A DNA stretch of 64,000 nucleotides from Vibrio diazotrophicus (lineage in GTDB: Bacteria; Pseudomonadota; Gammaproteobacteria; Enterobacterales; Vibrionaceae). Both the position numbers and the translations under genes were made by a program. The notes under the pieces were generated by a model that worked only from the letters and a program-made list of their open reading frames with translations, ran no database searches and had not been told where the DNA came from. Shown here one piece after another: positions 24,729 through 34,183 of this stretch; the first letter of the stretch is position 1, and each line of letters begins with the position of its first letter. The stretch covers positions 2,232,001-2,296,000 of the forward strand of contig NZ_CP151842.1 of NCBI RefSeq assembly GCF_038452265.1. The letters run 5' to 3'.

Positions 24729-26032
24729 GAAGCCACTCCCAAAGGCAGCTTGTCTGATATTAAACTCAGCAGCGTCGACATTTTCTTATCCAGTTCCTGC
24801 CACTCATGTTCTGCAACCGAGCCGGGAACAATACCTGCACCGGCAAAAAGCTGAACTTCTTTTTCCAGCACTAATGCACTGCGAATCGCGACACAAAACT
24901 CGGCTTTTTGATGGCTAAAGTAACCCATAGAGCCTGCGTACCAACCGCGAGCGAAAGGCTCGTTTTGGGTAATAAAATCCAACGCTTCTTTGCGAGGTAA
25001 CCCAGCCACCGCGGCTGTTGGCTGCAACGCACTCAATAATTGAATGCCGTTAATACCCTGTTTCAGGTAAGCGCGGATAGAACGTTTCAAATGTTGAACT
25101 TTGCGTAAGCGAACCAATCGGGCTTCCTCTTCAACAAACACTTGATGAGAATGCGGTTCTAAACGCTCAACAATATCATCCACAACCAACTGGTTTTCAT
25201 TCAGATTTTTTGTATCTTGCGTTAACCAATTTGCCAGTTCTAAATCCTGACTGGCATTGTGACCCCGTCCAATTGTGCCAGCCAACGCTTCTGTCTGTAG
25301 TTCACTTCCTTGGCGGTAATACAAACGTTCCGGCGTAGAACCCATGAAACTGTGCTTTGTATCAATCGATAGAAGGAAGTGGAAGCTGTGATGATTCTGC
25401 GCATAGCTTGCTTTTAAAAGCTGAGCAGCACTTAAGTTGCTGTCTAGCTGCAAGCTTGTTTTTCGTGCCAGAACCACTTTTTTGAACTCTTTCTGCTCAA
25501 TACCATGCAAGACTTTTTCTACAAGGTGATTCCAACTGTTTTCATCCGGTGTATGTGTCACATGCACAATCTCGCTTTGCAGCGTCCGAATTGGCGTAAC
25601 GTCCACCAGCAGTTTGTTGAGCGTAGCTAATGTGCGGTGTTTTTCGTGACTCACATTTGCAGCTAACGACCATTTATCGTCGAAACGGATTAACTCAATC
25701 TGTGGCAGAAAGAAAAAAGAAGCCATGCAGTAACGGTTCTTCTCCGTCCGCCCATCAAAAGAACGTCCGCCCCATACTCGCTGGCCTTCGCCCAGAATGG
25801 CGTAAGCAGGCTCTGGCTCAGTAAAGGTGTATAACTGCCCTAATGCGACTACTTCGTCACGAGTGTCTCGTGATTGCCAGTAAAACTTAGGGAAAATAGG
25901 TTGGGCTTCAAGCCAATCTATAAACGCGAATGGTGGCTTGTCTGCCAACTCTTGGACAAAACGAACATCGTTTTCTCTCGCGTTACTTACTTGCTCAATT
26001 AACTGAGCAACGGCTTGATAAAATTTAGACAA
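24725..26032 (-). CDS. menF: Isochorismate synthase, menaquinone-specific
   Basis: 435 residues of the chorismate-binding family, converting chorismate to isochorismate. Motifs: KVVLARKTSL, FMGSTPERLYYRQG, LAGTIGRG, HPTAAVAGLP-type segment (here LQPTAAVAGLPRKEAL) and FAGAGIVPGS. The start is TTG at 26030-26032 with GAGG 7 bases upstream, matching the usual MenF N-terminus. First gene of menFDHBCE; the promoter must lie in the spacer shared with divergent alaA. Confidence 0.95.
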   Translation of the reverse strand: MSKFYQAVAQLIEQVSNARENDVRFVQELADKPPFAFIDWLEAQPIFPKFYWQSRDTRDEVVALGQLYTFTEPEPAYAILGEGQRVWGGRSFDGRTEKNRYCMASFFFLPQIELIRFDDKWSLAANVSHEKHRTLATLNKLLVDVTPIRTLQSEIVHVTHTPDENSWNHLVEKVLHGIEQKEFKKVVLARKTSLQLDSNLSAAQLLKASYAQNHHSFHFLLSIDTKHSFMGSTPERLYYRQGSELQTEALAGTIGRGHNASQDLELANWLTQDTKNLNENQLVVDDIVERLEPHSHQVFVEEEARLVRLRKVQHLKRSIRAYLKQGINGIQLLSALQPTAAVAGLPRKEALDFITQNEPFARGWYAGSMGYFSHQKAEFCVAIRSALVLEKEVQLFAGAGIVPGSVAEHEWQELDKKMSTLLSLISDKLPLGVAS

Positions 26033-26247
26033 AACAACCTCGTAGTTAAGGAGATTTGGTATACCTTTGGCTACTCTATTGAGAGAACTTATTTAAATCA
26101 AGGTTATGCTCTATCTTTTACATCACTTCAACAAAATGACATTCAACTCACTCACCATAAAGCAGACTTTTTACAGATTTTTATTCTAAAAAATTTCTAT
26201 TTGAGTTAGTTTAATAAAGAAATTCAACCATTCTCAGGAATAAAAAA

Positions 26248-27462
26248 ATGCAAAATATCGGGATGTCGTCAAAACTCGATAATGTCTGCTACGACATTAG
26301 GGGTCCTGTACTCAAACATGCTAAGCGCATGGAGGAAGAGGGGCATAAAATACTGAAGCTAAATATCGGTAACCCGGCCCCATTTGGCTTCGACGCCCCA
26401 GACGAAATCCTGGTTGACGTGATCCGTAATATGCCGACTTCGCAAGGCTATTGTGATTCGAAAGGTATTTATTCCGCTCGTAAAGCTGTTGTTCAACACT
26501 ATCAGAAAAAAGGTATCCGCAGCCTAGATGTCGAAGACGTTTACTTAGGTAACGGCGTATCTGAACTGATCGTAATGGCGATGCAAGCCCTACTGAATAA
26601 TGGCGACGAAATGTTAGTGCCAGCGCCTGACTATCCGTTATGGACTGCTGCTGTGTCTCTTTCTGGTGGTACTGCGGTGCATTACATCTGTGATGAACAA
26701 GCAGACTGGTACCCAGATCTGGATGACATTAAAAAGAAAATCACACCAAAAACTCGCGGTATTGTTCTAATTAACCCGAACAACCCTACTGGTGCGGTTT
26801 ACAGTCGCGATTTTCTGTTAGAAGTGATTGAAATTGCACGTCAGCATAAATTGATCATTTTCGCAGATGAAATCTACGACAAAGTGCTTTATGACGGTGC
26901 AACGCATACTCCAGTCGCAAGTCTGACGGAAGATGTACTGGTTGTGACATTTAACGGTCTGTCTAAAGCTTACCGTGTTTGTGGTTTCCGCAGCGGCTGG
27001 ATGTTCCTGACTGGTCCTAAGCATTATGCTAAGGGTTATATCGCAGGTCTTGAGATGCTCTCATCAATGCGTTTGTGTGCCAACGTTCCTATGCAACATG
27101 CAATCCAAACAGCACTGGGCGGTTATCAAAGTATCAATGAACTCATTCTTCCTGGTGGTCGCCTGTTAGAGCAGCGTGATAAAGCATGGGAAATGATTAA
27201 CCAGATCCCTGGGGTTTCTTGTGTGAAACCGAAAGGCGCGATGTACTTGTTCCCGAAAATCGACACTAAGATGTACAACATCAAAGATGACCAAAAAATG
27301 GTGTTGGATTTCTTAGTTCAGGAAAAAGTACTGTTGGTTCAAGGCACTGGCTTTAACTGGCCGAAGCCTGACCATTTCCGTATCGTAACGCTGCCACACG
27401 TTGAAGATCTGGAAATCGCCATCGGACGCTTTGAACGCTTCCTAAGCACTTACAGTCAATAA
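26248..27462 (+). CDS. alaA: Glutamate-pyruvate aminotransferase AlaA
   Basis: 404 residues, class I/II fold-type I aminotransferase close to E. coli AlaA (YfbQ), the main alanine-forming transaminase. The PLP lysine is in FNGLSKAYRVCGFRSGW (about residue 240), the phosphate-binding arginine follows, and INPNNPTGAVY and FADEIYDKV bind the cofactor ring. Start has AGGA 9 bases upstream. Followed by a strong terminator and then yfbR, the E. coli gene order. Confidence 0.96.
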   Translation: MQNIGMSSKLDNVCYDIRGPVLKHAKRMEEEGHKILKLNIGNPAPFGFDAPDEILVDVIRNMPTSQGYCDSKGIYSARKAVVQHYQKKGIRSLDVEDVYLGNGVSELIVMAMQALLNNGDEMLVPAPDYPLWTAAVSLSGGTAVHYICDEQADWYPDLDDIKKKITPKTRGIVLINPNNPTGAVYSRDFLLEVIEIARQHKLIIFADEIYDKVLYDGATHTPVASLTEDVLVVTFNGLSKAYRVCGFRSGWMFLTGPKHYAKGYIAGLEMLSSMRLCANVPMQHAIQTALGGYQSINELILPGGRLLEQRDKAWEMINQIPGVSCVKPKGAMYLFPKIDTKMYNIKDDQKMVLDFLVQEKVLLVQGTGFNWPKPDHFRIVTLPHVEDLEIAIGRFERFLSTYSQ

Positions 27463-27530
27463 TTTGATATTACAAATATCATATTCGAACCCTTAAGCGG
27501 CAAGCCAAACGGTAAGAGTATTAGAATTAA

Positions 27531-27568
27531 CGGGCTCTCTTCTGTACACTCAAGAGAGCCCGTTTTTT
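27531..27568 (+). terminator. Rho-independent terminator of alaA
   Basis: Perfect 11-bp stem CGGGCTCTCTT/AAGAGAGCCCG, loop of 10 bases, then six Ts. Confidence 0.93.
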
Positions 27569-27590
27569 ATGCTGAACAAGTTGGAATGTT

Positions 27591-28175
27591 ATGCAAGAGA
27601 GTCATTTTTTCGCCCACCTCGCTCGAATGAAGCTGATTCAACGCTGGCCATTAATGCGTTCAATCTCTAAGGAAAATATCTCAGAGCACAGCCTGCAAGT
27701 GGCTTTTGTTGCTCATGCCTTGGCGGTAATCAAAAACAAAAAATTTGGTGGAAAACTCAATCCTGAGCGCATAGCCATTTTAGCGATGTACCACGATAGC
27801 AGCGAAGTGTTAACCGGCGATTTGCCGACCCCAATCAAGTACTACAATCCAGATATCGCTAAAGAATACAAAAAGATAGAAGCAGCGGCAGAAAAACGTC
27901 TTCTGTCTATGTTGCCTGAAGAGTTCCATGAAGACTTCGCGCCTTTCTTAGTTTCAGAATCTTCACATCCGGATGATGCCGCTATCGTCAAACAAGCAGA
28001 CTGTATCTGTGCTTACCTGAAATGCTTAGAAGAGCTAAGTGCGGGTAACCACGAATATGCGTTAGCGAAAAAACGCTTAGACGTAACGTTGAAAGAGCGC
28101 TATTCGCAAGAAATGGAGTATTTTTTAAACACTTTCGCCCCAAGTTTTGAATTAACACTGGACGAAATTAGCTAG
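27591..28175 (+). CDS. yfbR: 5'-Deoxynucleotidase
   Basis: 194 residues, HD-domain phosphohydrolase that dephosphorylates deoxyribonucleoside 5'-monophosphates. Metal ligands are in EHSLQVAFVAHAL and in the HD pair YHDSSEVLTGDLPTPIKY, with a late aspartate in VKQADCICAYLK. Length matches E. coli YfbR (199). GGA lies 8 bases before ATG. Its promoter must lie in or just past the alaA terminator. Confidence 0.95.
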   Translation: MQESHFFAHLARMKLIQRWPLMRSISKENISEHSLQVAFVAHALAVIKNKKFGGKLNPERIAILAMYHDSSEVLTGDLPTPIKYYNPDIAKEYKKIEAAAEKRLLSMLPEEFHEDFAPFLVSESSHPDDAAIVKQADCICAYLKCLEELSAGNHEYALAKKRLDVTLKERYSQEMEYFLNTFAPSFELTLDEIS

Positions 28176-28181
28176 CCCCCC

Positions 28182-28222
28182 AAAAAATAGGCATGCGGGG
28201 AGCATTAGCCAGCATGCCTATT
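28182..28222 (-). terminator. Terminator between convergent yfbR and the chemoreceptor gene
   Basis: Stem AATAGGCATGC/GCATGCCTATT (11 bp); on the minus strand it runs into TATTTTTTGG, so it mainly serves the chemoreceptor gene and may also stop yfbR transcripts weakly. Confidence 0.72.
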
Positions 28223-28237
28223 GTATAGATCAATTTT

Positions 28238-30136
28238 TTATAGCTTAAAACGCCCGACGACATTAATCAGCTTGTCGTTTACGGTTGCAATATCTTCAGC
28301 ATTTTTAATCGCTTCTAGACCGTTTTGATCTAGATTGGAAACAATTTCACTAATTGCATTCATATTCCGACTGACTTCTTTAGTCACACTACTTTGTTCT
28401 TCTGCGGCAGTTGCTATTTGTGAGCTTAAATCATTAATCTCATCAACAAATTGTGTTAGCGCTTGAAGGCTAGATTCTACTTCGACCGACCCCGCAGCCG
28501 TTTCTTGACAGCGCTCTTTGGTATATCCCATCGACTCCACCACTCTTTGGCATCCAGTTAAGAGATCCGTTAGTGCTGCCTCAATTTCCGCTGTACTTTC
28601 TTTAGTTCGGCTGGCTAATTTACGTACTTCATCAGCGACAACAGCAAACCCTCGTCCTTGCTCACCAGCTCTAGCGGCTTCTATAGCAGCATTCAGTGCC
28701 AACAAATTCGTTTGTTCTGCAATATCACCAATAACTGTCAATATTGTACTAATGTTTTGAGTCTGGTTGTTCATTTGCTGAACGTCCAAAGACGCCTTTT
28801 CAACATCAGCAATCAACGCAGATATCGTTTGTTTCGATTTATCCAAGATCCGACGTGATTCATTACTGCTATTATTGGCTTGTTCAGTTAAATTAGCTGT
28901 ATTGGCAGCATCGGTAGCCATAGAGTTTGCTGTGGCATCCATCTCATCAACAGCTGTTACTATTTGCTCTGTTTCTGTTACATGGCTTTGTAGGATCTCA
29001 CCATTGTATTTAGATTGCTCTCGAAGCTTATACACGTTGTCCTGCAATGTTTGACTCGCACCTTGCACTTCCAACATCATACTTTGCAGATCAGCAATAA
29101 AGCGATTAACTCCGGTCGATATCTCACCAATATCATCATTAGAAGTTACACTCAAACGTTGAGTAAGATCTCCGTTACCACTTGATAAATCTGTAATTGT
29201 CTTACGCAAAGAAATAATTGGCCGATAAAGGATATTGACCAAAACAAAAGCTACGATAATGCTAATCACGGTCGCAATAGCTGTTACAAAAAATGCAGAA
29301 ACCTTGACACTTTCTAGATCGGCAAAAGCAACTGATTCATCAAGCCCTATCGCGTAATACCATAGCTTATCTCCCACTCTGACTTGGTGTGAGAAAAGCA
29401 ATTTGTCTTGTCCATTTAATTGGTATTGTGATACTGCTTCGGGTGCATTAAGTGCATTTTCAGCGGCTGATTTAAACCAAGCGTAATCGCTAACCTTGGT
29501 TCCTGACTTTACAACCTCAGAAGAAGAAGCCAATAAAGTACCACTTTGGTTCATAATGATAGCGACGGCACCAGGTATCGATGTTTTCACCATCTCATTT
29601 AAAAATGACAAAGTCATATCCGCAGAAACAGTCCCGTCTTTCACTTTATCAATAATTGTTACCCAGTAAACTCCATCGGTTCCCATATATGGATCCGTGA
29701 CGGTCACTTTATTAGAGCTCTGAGCCGCTTGATACCAAGGGCGCTGGGTTACGTCTCCCGCATATTTATGATTCGGCCAAGTGTCACTGGCAATATTCCA
29801 ATACGCATCCCCGTTGTCAAAAGCAATAACAGCACTATCTACATTCATAGCATTAGCAAGGAACTTCGTTCGCTCTATAATTTCTTCCGCACTTCCCGTA
29901 ATTGCCTTATTTTTATATTGTCCTGCAATTTTGCTAATACCACTTGCCTTCTGATTAATGAAATTTTCAATAATAACGGCCTGTTCGGTAACGTAACTTT
30001 TACTTTGATTTAATATATTGGTTGTTAATGATTCTTTCTGTTGTAGATATGATGCTAAGTTCGCTAACGAGACAGATATGGCAACAAGTAATATTACGGA
30101 TATTAATAATACTTTTTTTAATCCTAATGTTCGCAT
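28238..30136 (-). CDS. Methyl-accepting chemotaxis protein with dCache sensor
   Basis: 632 residues. N-terminal helix (about 8-28), a long periplasmic dCache-type domain (about 30-275, with VTDPYMGTDGVYWVTIIDKV), second helix (about 278-300), HAMP (about 303-355), then the cytoplasmic signalling coiled coil with the hairpin tip QTNLLALNAAIEAARAGEQG, GRGFAVVADEVRKLA. The ligand is unknown; dCache receptors of vibrios often bind amino acids or organic acids. ATG at 30134-30136 has GGAGAG upstream and places the first helix at the N-terminus; the frame is open 21 codons further. Divergent from a solute-binding protein gene. Confidence 0.93.
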   Translation of the reverse strand: MRTLGLKKVLLISVILLVAISVSLANLASYLQQKESLTTNILNQSKSYVTEQAVIIENFINQKASGISKIAGQYKNKAITGSAEEIIERTKFLANAMNVDSAVIAFDNGDAYWNIASDTWPNHKYAGDVTQRPWYQAAQSSNKVTVTDPYMGTDGVYWVTIIDKVKDGTVSADMTLSFLNEMVKTSIPGAVAIIMNQSGTLLASSSEVVKSGTKVSDYAWFKSAAENALNAPEAVSQYQLNGQDKLLFSHQVRVGDKLWYYAIGLDESVAFADLESVKVSAFFVTAIATVISIIVAFVLVNILYRPIISLRKTITDLSSGNGDLTQRLSVTSNDDIGEISTGVNRFIADLQSMMLEVQGASQTLQDNVYKLREQSKYNGEILQSHVTETEQIVTAVDEMDATANSMATDAANTANLTEQANNSSNESRRILDKSKQTISALIADVEKASLDVQQMNNQTQNISTILTVIGDIAEQTNLLALNAAIEAARAGEQGRGFAVVADEVRKLASRTKESTAEIEAALTDLLTGCQRVVESMGYTKERCQETAAGSVEVESSLQALTQFVDEINDLSSQIATAAEEQSSVTKEVSRNMNAISEIVSNLDQNGLEAIKNAEDIATVNDKLINVVGRFKL

Positions 30137-30323
30137 TTCACACTCTCCAATATGTTGCAAGACAAGCTCCCTGCAGATTTCATTATAGACGCCACACAAT
30201 CAATAATTAGCCAACTCACCACAAAACTGGGGAAACAGCGACCTTTCTTCTCACATTTATTCTGTTTTAGGACGAGGTCTCCAATACCTTCTATAATCAA
30301 TACATTACATATAGAGATATTTT

Positions 30324-31094
30324 ATGACCTTAAATTTCAAGCGCCTATTGATTTTAACTTCACTGATTCTTTCATGTTTCATCCAGCCGAGTTACGCCAA
30401 TACGGTCAATTTATCCGCGATGGAGTGGCCGCCCTTTTATGGGAAAGATTTACCCGAAAATGGTTTTTTAGCTGCAATAACCAGAGAAGCTTTTCAGCGC
30501 TCGGGATACACACTAGAACTGACGTTTATGCCTTGGAAACGGGCTCTCAGTAGTGCACAAAATGGACTGGTCGATGGCATTCTAGGGTTGTACTTCGCAC
30601 AAGAAAGGGAGAAAACGCTTTCTTACTCTTTCAGTATTTATTCCAGTGAACAGGTGTTTATTAAAAAACGAGACCCACTGAATAAAACTGACTCACTCAA
30701 TGATAATAAAAATCTCCTTATTGCAGTTCAGATAGGCACCCTGCAAGCCGATGACGCTCAAACCGAAGGGCTTAATTTATATCCGGCAAACTCTAATTTG
30801 GTTAGTTTGTCTATGCTAGTTAAGGAAAGAGTTGACCTTGCTTTGATGGCTCGGGAATATTTTCGCTTCATGCAAAATTCTGGATTAGAACCGAGCAATT
30901 CCTCCGAACATATAGAAATCCTCGTTCCTCCATTTCGCACTTACGAAGTCTATAATGCATTTAGTCGCAAGTTATCTCGAAGTGATGAGCTGACTCAAGC
31001 ATTCAACCAAGGCCTGTCATCTATGAAAGAAGATGGTACTTACAACGCCATACTGACACGGCTTGGTGTTTCAAATCTTCCTAATGAAAATTAA
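30324..31094 (+). CDS. Orphan periplasmic solute-binding protein, family 3
   Basis: 256 residues. Signal peptide (LLILTSLILSCFIQPSYA) and a family-3 binding fold: MEWPPFYGKDLPENGFLAAI, MPWKRALSSAQNGLVDGILG, then YSFSIYSSEQVFIKKRD. No permease or ATPase gene is nearby, so it is not part of a complete ABC transporter here. Proteins of this shape in Vibrio are common and mostly uncharacterised. It diverges from a chemoreceptor, which could hint at a sensing role, but dCache receptors normally bind ligands directly. Start ATG has a weak site (AGAGAT). Confidence 0.8.
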   Translation: MTLNFKRLLILTSLILSCFIQPSYANTVNLSAMEWPPFYGKDLPENGFLAAITREAFQRSGYTLELTFMPWKRALSSAQNGLVDGILGLYFAQEREKTLSYSFSIYSSEQVFIKKRDPLNKTDSLNDNKNLLIAVQIGTLQADDAQTEGLNLYPANSNLVSLSMLVKERVDLALMAREYFRFMQNSGLEPSNSSEHIEILVPPFRTYEVYNAFSRKLSRSDELTQAFNQGLSSMKEDGTYNAILTRLGVSNLPNEN

Positions 31095-31177
31095 GGCACC
31101 AAAGTAATTTCGCGTTATCTCTGGACGAACACCGCTAAGTCACTATAAGTTATACAAACACCTTGTAGGAGTTATGA

Positions 31178-32527
31178 ATGAAACCCTCTTTCGACCTCGC
31201 GGAAAACTACGAATGCAATGCTCTATGGCAAGAGCGTAAGAACGACGAACATAAAATTCGCCGTAATGATCACCGCAGCCCTTTTCAGCGAGACAGAGCA
31301 CGCATACTTCACTCCGCCGCTTTTCGACGCCTGCAAGCAAAAACTCAGGTTCACGGTACCAGTCTTAATGACTTCCACCGCACTCGCCTTACTCACTCTT
31401 TGGAAGCCGCGCAAATCGGCACAGGCATCGTCGCCCAACTAAAACTTAAACAACCCGAATTCAGTGAATTATTGGGTAGCGACACATTAATTGATTCACT
31501 TTGTTTAGCGCACGATATTGGGCACCCACCTTATGGGCACGGCGGTGAGGTCGCCTTGAACTATATGATGCGTGAACATGGTGGTTTTGAAGGCAACGCT
31601 CAGACGTTCAGAATTGTCACCTGCTTAGAACCCTATACTGAACATCACGGAATGAACCTTGCTCGACGTACTCTGCTCGGGCTATTGAAATATCCTGCCC
31701 TGCTGAGTGCAACTCGTGCAGAAAAAATACCGGAATCCGTTCCTCACCAGCGTCAGTTAAAAGCGAAAGACTGGTCACCAGCGAAAGGGGTTTATAACTG
31801 TGACAGCTTTGTTTTTGACTGGGTCTTAGAGCCTCTTGATGCTCATGACAGAGCACTGATTAGCCAAATGCGTGACGGAATACAGTCACCATATCAACAT
31901 CAAAAAACTCGCTTCAAGTCGCTCGATTGCTCCATTATGGAACTGGCGGATGACATTGCTTACGGTGTTCACGATTTAGAAGATGCGATTGTACTTGGCA
32001 TGGTAACTCGTCAGCAGTGGAGTGAAGCGGCTGCCCAGTTGGAGAAATGTGGCGACCCTTGGTTTGGCGAGAATACAGGCAAGCTCAGTGATATGCTTTT
32101 TTCTGGCAAACACCATGTGCGCAAAGATGCTATAGGCGGCATAGTCAATGCCCTGCTTACCAGCATCAGCATTCAACCCGTTAATGCACCTTTCCATAGT
32201 GAGCTTCTCGCTCTAAATGCTTACTTGGAACCTCACATGGCAACTGCTTTGGAAGTGCTTAAACACTTTGTTAGCCAATATGTCATTCAAATACCTGAAG
32301 TTCAGCGTTTTGAGTACAAAGGGCAACAAATCATTATGGATATGTTTGAAGCTTTAGCCGCTGATCCTGAAAGATTGCTTCCTTCCGCCACCAAGGAAAA
32401 ATGGCTTAATGCAGAGCAAACATCAGGCGATGGATTACGGGTTATTTGCGATTATATTTCTGCAATGACCGATGCCTATGCACAGCGTCTACATCAGCAG
32501 CTATTCTCTGCTCACACTCATTATTAG
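31178..32527 (+). CDS. dgt: dGTPase-like deoxynucleoside triphosphate triphosphohydrolase
   Basis: 449 residues, type-2 dGTPase-like HD-domain enzyme removing triphosphate from dNTPs. N-terminal segment FRRLQAKTQVHG, metal ligands in RLTHSLEAAQIG and LAHDIGHPPYGHGGE, later aspartate in MELADDIAYGVHDLED. Relatives (SAMHD1, Dgt) keep dNTP pools balanced and some limit phages; nothing here shows a defence context. GTAGGAG lies 7 bases before ATG. Convergent with tapT with only 7 bases between stop codons and no terminator visible. Confidence 0.93.
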   Translation: MKPSFDLAENYECNALWQERKNDEHKIRRNDHRSPFQRDRARILHSAAFRRLQAKTQVHGTSLNDFHRTRLTHSLEAAQIGTGIVAQLKLKQPEFSELLGSDTLIDSLCLAHDIGHPPYGHGGEVALNYMMREHGGFEGNAQTFRIVTCLEPYTEHHGMNLARRTLLGLLKYPALLSATRAEKIPESVPHQRQLKAKDWSPAKGVYNCDSFVFDWVLEPLDAHDRALISQMRDGIQSPYQHQKTRFKSLDCSIMELADDIAYGVHDLEDAIVLGMVTRQQWSEAAAQLEKCGDPWFGENTGKLSDMLFSGKHHVRKDAIGGIVNALLTSISIQPVNAPFHSELLALNAYLEPHMATALEVLKHFVSQYVIQIPEVQRFEYKGQQIIMDMFEALAADPERLLPSATKEKWLNAEQTSGDGLRVICDYISAMTDAYAQRLHQQLFSAHTHY

Positions 32528-32534
32528 CACGCAC

Positions 32535-33137
32535 TTAGGAACGATAGTTGCGCTCAAATACGCCAGCAGGCATTTGCTGAATTTGATAATCGATCATGGC
32601 TTCAAATGCGTCTAAAAGAGGCGAAAAGTCTTTCTCTGGCTGCATGATGCTGAGAACATGAAAACCAGCTTCAACGGTTGACAGCGCATTTTCGTTTGGC
32701 GCTTTGCGAATACGATAATTACCTTTCAAATCTTCTGGCAAATGCAAGCAAGGCAGATGGTGGAGCTGAGTATTTAGCTGCCACATCTTGAATGCTTTTT
32801 TCCATGTTCCATCCAGTAAAATGATGCGGATTTTTTTCTCAATTGGTAACGCTACATCCGCAGCCGATAGAGAAACATCACTAGGATATAGAACAAAATG
32901 CTCAACATCCGGCTCTGCTAATAGTCGGTTTAGTTCGCCATGTTCGCGGAAGTCCTCCCCGACCAACAGACGACTGTTGACCAGTGACAAACTTAAAATT
33001 CGCGCCGTTCCCATAGGTCGGTGTTCTTCTGTTGGGTGTTGAAGGATGATAAGCTCGACCTGCGAATCAAGCGCAACAATGTTGTCACAGATACACGCTT
33101 TACGTGCCTTTCCACACTGAGAACAATAACGAGACAT
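32535..33137 (-). CDS. tapT: tRNA-uridine aminocarboxypropyltransferase (DTW domain)
   Basis: 200 residues. DTW-domain enzyme forming acp3U in the variable loop of tRNAs (E. coli TapT, formerly YfiP). A cysteine cluster CSQCGKARKACICDN opens the protein; the signature is ILLDGTWKKAFKMW (about residue 107), then LKGNYRIRKAPNENALSTVEA. Starts only 3 bases from the divergent rrtA start, so each promoter must overlap the other gene. Confidence 0.93.
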   Translation of the reverse strand: MSRYCSQCGKARKACICDNIVALDSQVELIILQHPTEEHRPMGTARILSLSLVNSRLLVGEDFREHGELNRLLAEPDVEHFVLYPSDVSLSAADVALPIEKKIRIILLDGTWKKAFKMWQLNTQLHHLPCLHLPEDLKGNYRIRKAPNENALSTVEAGFHVLSIMQPEKDFSPLLDAFEAMIDYQIQQMPAGVFERNYRS

Positions 33138-33140
33138 TTT

Positions 33141-33695
33141 GTGAATCTTTACCTGCTGTTATCTATAGTCACCGCCGTTTGCTTTGGGCTTCAGTTTGAG
33201 CCTTTCAGCCACGTAATGGCTTGGCAAGCCGATGTGATAGAAAATGGTCAATGGTGGCGGATCGTAACAGGAAACTTCACTCATACCAACTTTGCTCATT
33301 TGGCGATGAATTTGTTAGGTTTGTGGGTCATTGGCTACCTATTCCAACCCAAACCTCGCTACTTTGCCCTGCTCACTTTACTTATCAGCACTTGGATAGG
33401 AATCAGCCTGTTATTTACCAACATGGTGAACTACGTGGGTTTATCTGGCACTCTGCATGGCTTATTTGCTTTTTATGCTTTGAATGAAGCATTAGGTGGA
33501 CGTAAAAGTAGTTGGTTATTAGTGATTGGGGTGATGTTAAAAGTCGCCAGTGAACAGCTCTTTGGCGCCTCCACCAACACAGCTGAAATGATTGGTGCAC
33601 GAGTCGCAACAGAAGCACATCTGGCTGGTTTACTTGGTGGTTTACTGCTGGCATCAATCGCCGAAATGAAAAAACGTCAATACTTAAAGAAGTAA
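33141..33695 (+). CDS. rrtA: Rhombosortase
   Basis: 184 residues from the GTG at 33141. Rhomboid-type intramembrane serine protease of the rhombosortase subfamily with about six helices. Conserved elements: WWRIVTGNFTHTNFAHLAMN, nucleophile S102 in YVGLSGTLHG, catalytic H160 in TEAHLAGLLGG. Rhombosortases cleave GlyGly-CTERM tails of secreted or surface proteins; no substrate gene is in the window. The frame is open upstream to 33021 inside tapT antisense, but that extension is not rhomboid-like. The ribosome site before GTG is weak, so the start is moderately certain. Confidence 0.88.
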   Translation: MNLYLLLSIVTAVCFGLQFEPFSHVMAWQADVIENGQWWRIVTGNFTHTNFAHLAMNLLGLWVIGYLFQPKPRYFALLTLLISTWIGISLLFTNMVNYVGLSGTLHGLFAFYALNEALGGRKSSWLLVIGVMLKVASEQLFGASTNTAEMIGARVATEAHLAGLLGGLLLASIAEMKKRQYLKK

Positions 33696-33735
33696 AAACG
33701 TCCTATATTTAAACCTTAATTACATAGATAACCAA

Positions 33736-34155
33736 CTATTTAATGACAGATACCCTTTCTTCTATCCGATCAATCACCTGAATTATTTTATCTTTAGAGC
33801 CTTTCATTAATTTTTCCCGGTAAATGATATACCAATCATTCTGCCCACCAAGGTCATTAATTATCTTAAAATTTTTGTAATCAAAAGTTTGCCTATTCGA
33901 TGGATCATCATTACTTTTAAAATATTCTGGGGGTACATATGTTCCCGTATCTGCCCAATGATCGATGGTCATTTTAATGTATTTTATTTCACCTACCGCC
34001 ATTTTCTCACCTAATATCACAGACCAACGCTCTGAACTATCAGCATTGCGTTTTATGAAGTGACCTCGATAAAAGTCTGTTCTAACGGTATGTGCTTTCC
34101 TAGATTTGGGTTTAGCCGAAGTAAAGATACTCAGAAATGATTTCATCTTATCCAT
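33736..34155 (-). CDS. Hypothetical protein, 139 residues, accessory patch
   Basis: No family recognised. The N-terminus is basic (MDKMKSFLSIFTSAKPKSRK) without a signal peptide; the middle is rich in aromatic and polar residues (TIDHWADTGTYVPPEYFKS, GGQNDWYIIYREK). The DNA is more AT-rich than its neighbours. AGG lies 8 bases before ATG at 34153-34155. It lies with a broken reading frame (34184-34351) in a patch between rrtA and sohB, which suggests later arrival. A cytoplasmic, immunity-like small protein is one guess; there is no evidence for it. Confidence 0.6.
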   Translation of the reverse strand: MDKMKSFLSIFTSAKPKSRKAHTVRTDFYRGHFIKRNADSSERWSVILGEKMAVGEIKYIKMTIDHWADTGTYVPPEYFKSNDDPSNRQTFDYKNFKIINDLGGQNDWYIIYREKLMKGSKDKIIQVIDRIEERVSVIK

Positions 34156-34183
34156 TATTTCTACCTAATGTGAGAGTCAGTGA

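Noticed and set aside
31178..32527. dGTPase as part of a phage-defence island
   Set aside because: Surrounded by housekeeping genes in an ordinary vibrio arrangement; no other defence gene is present.
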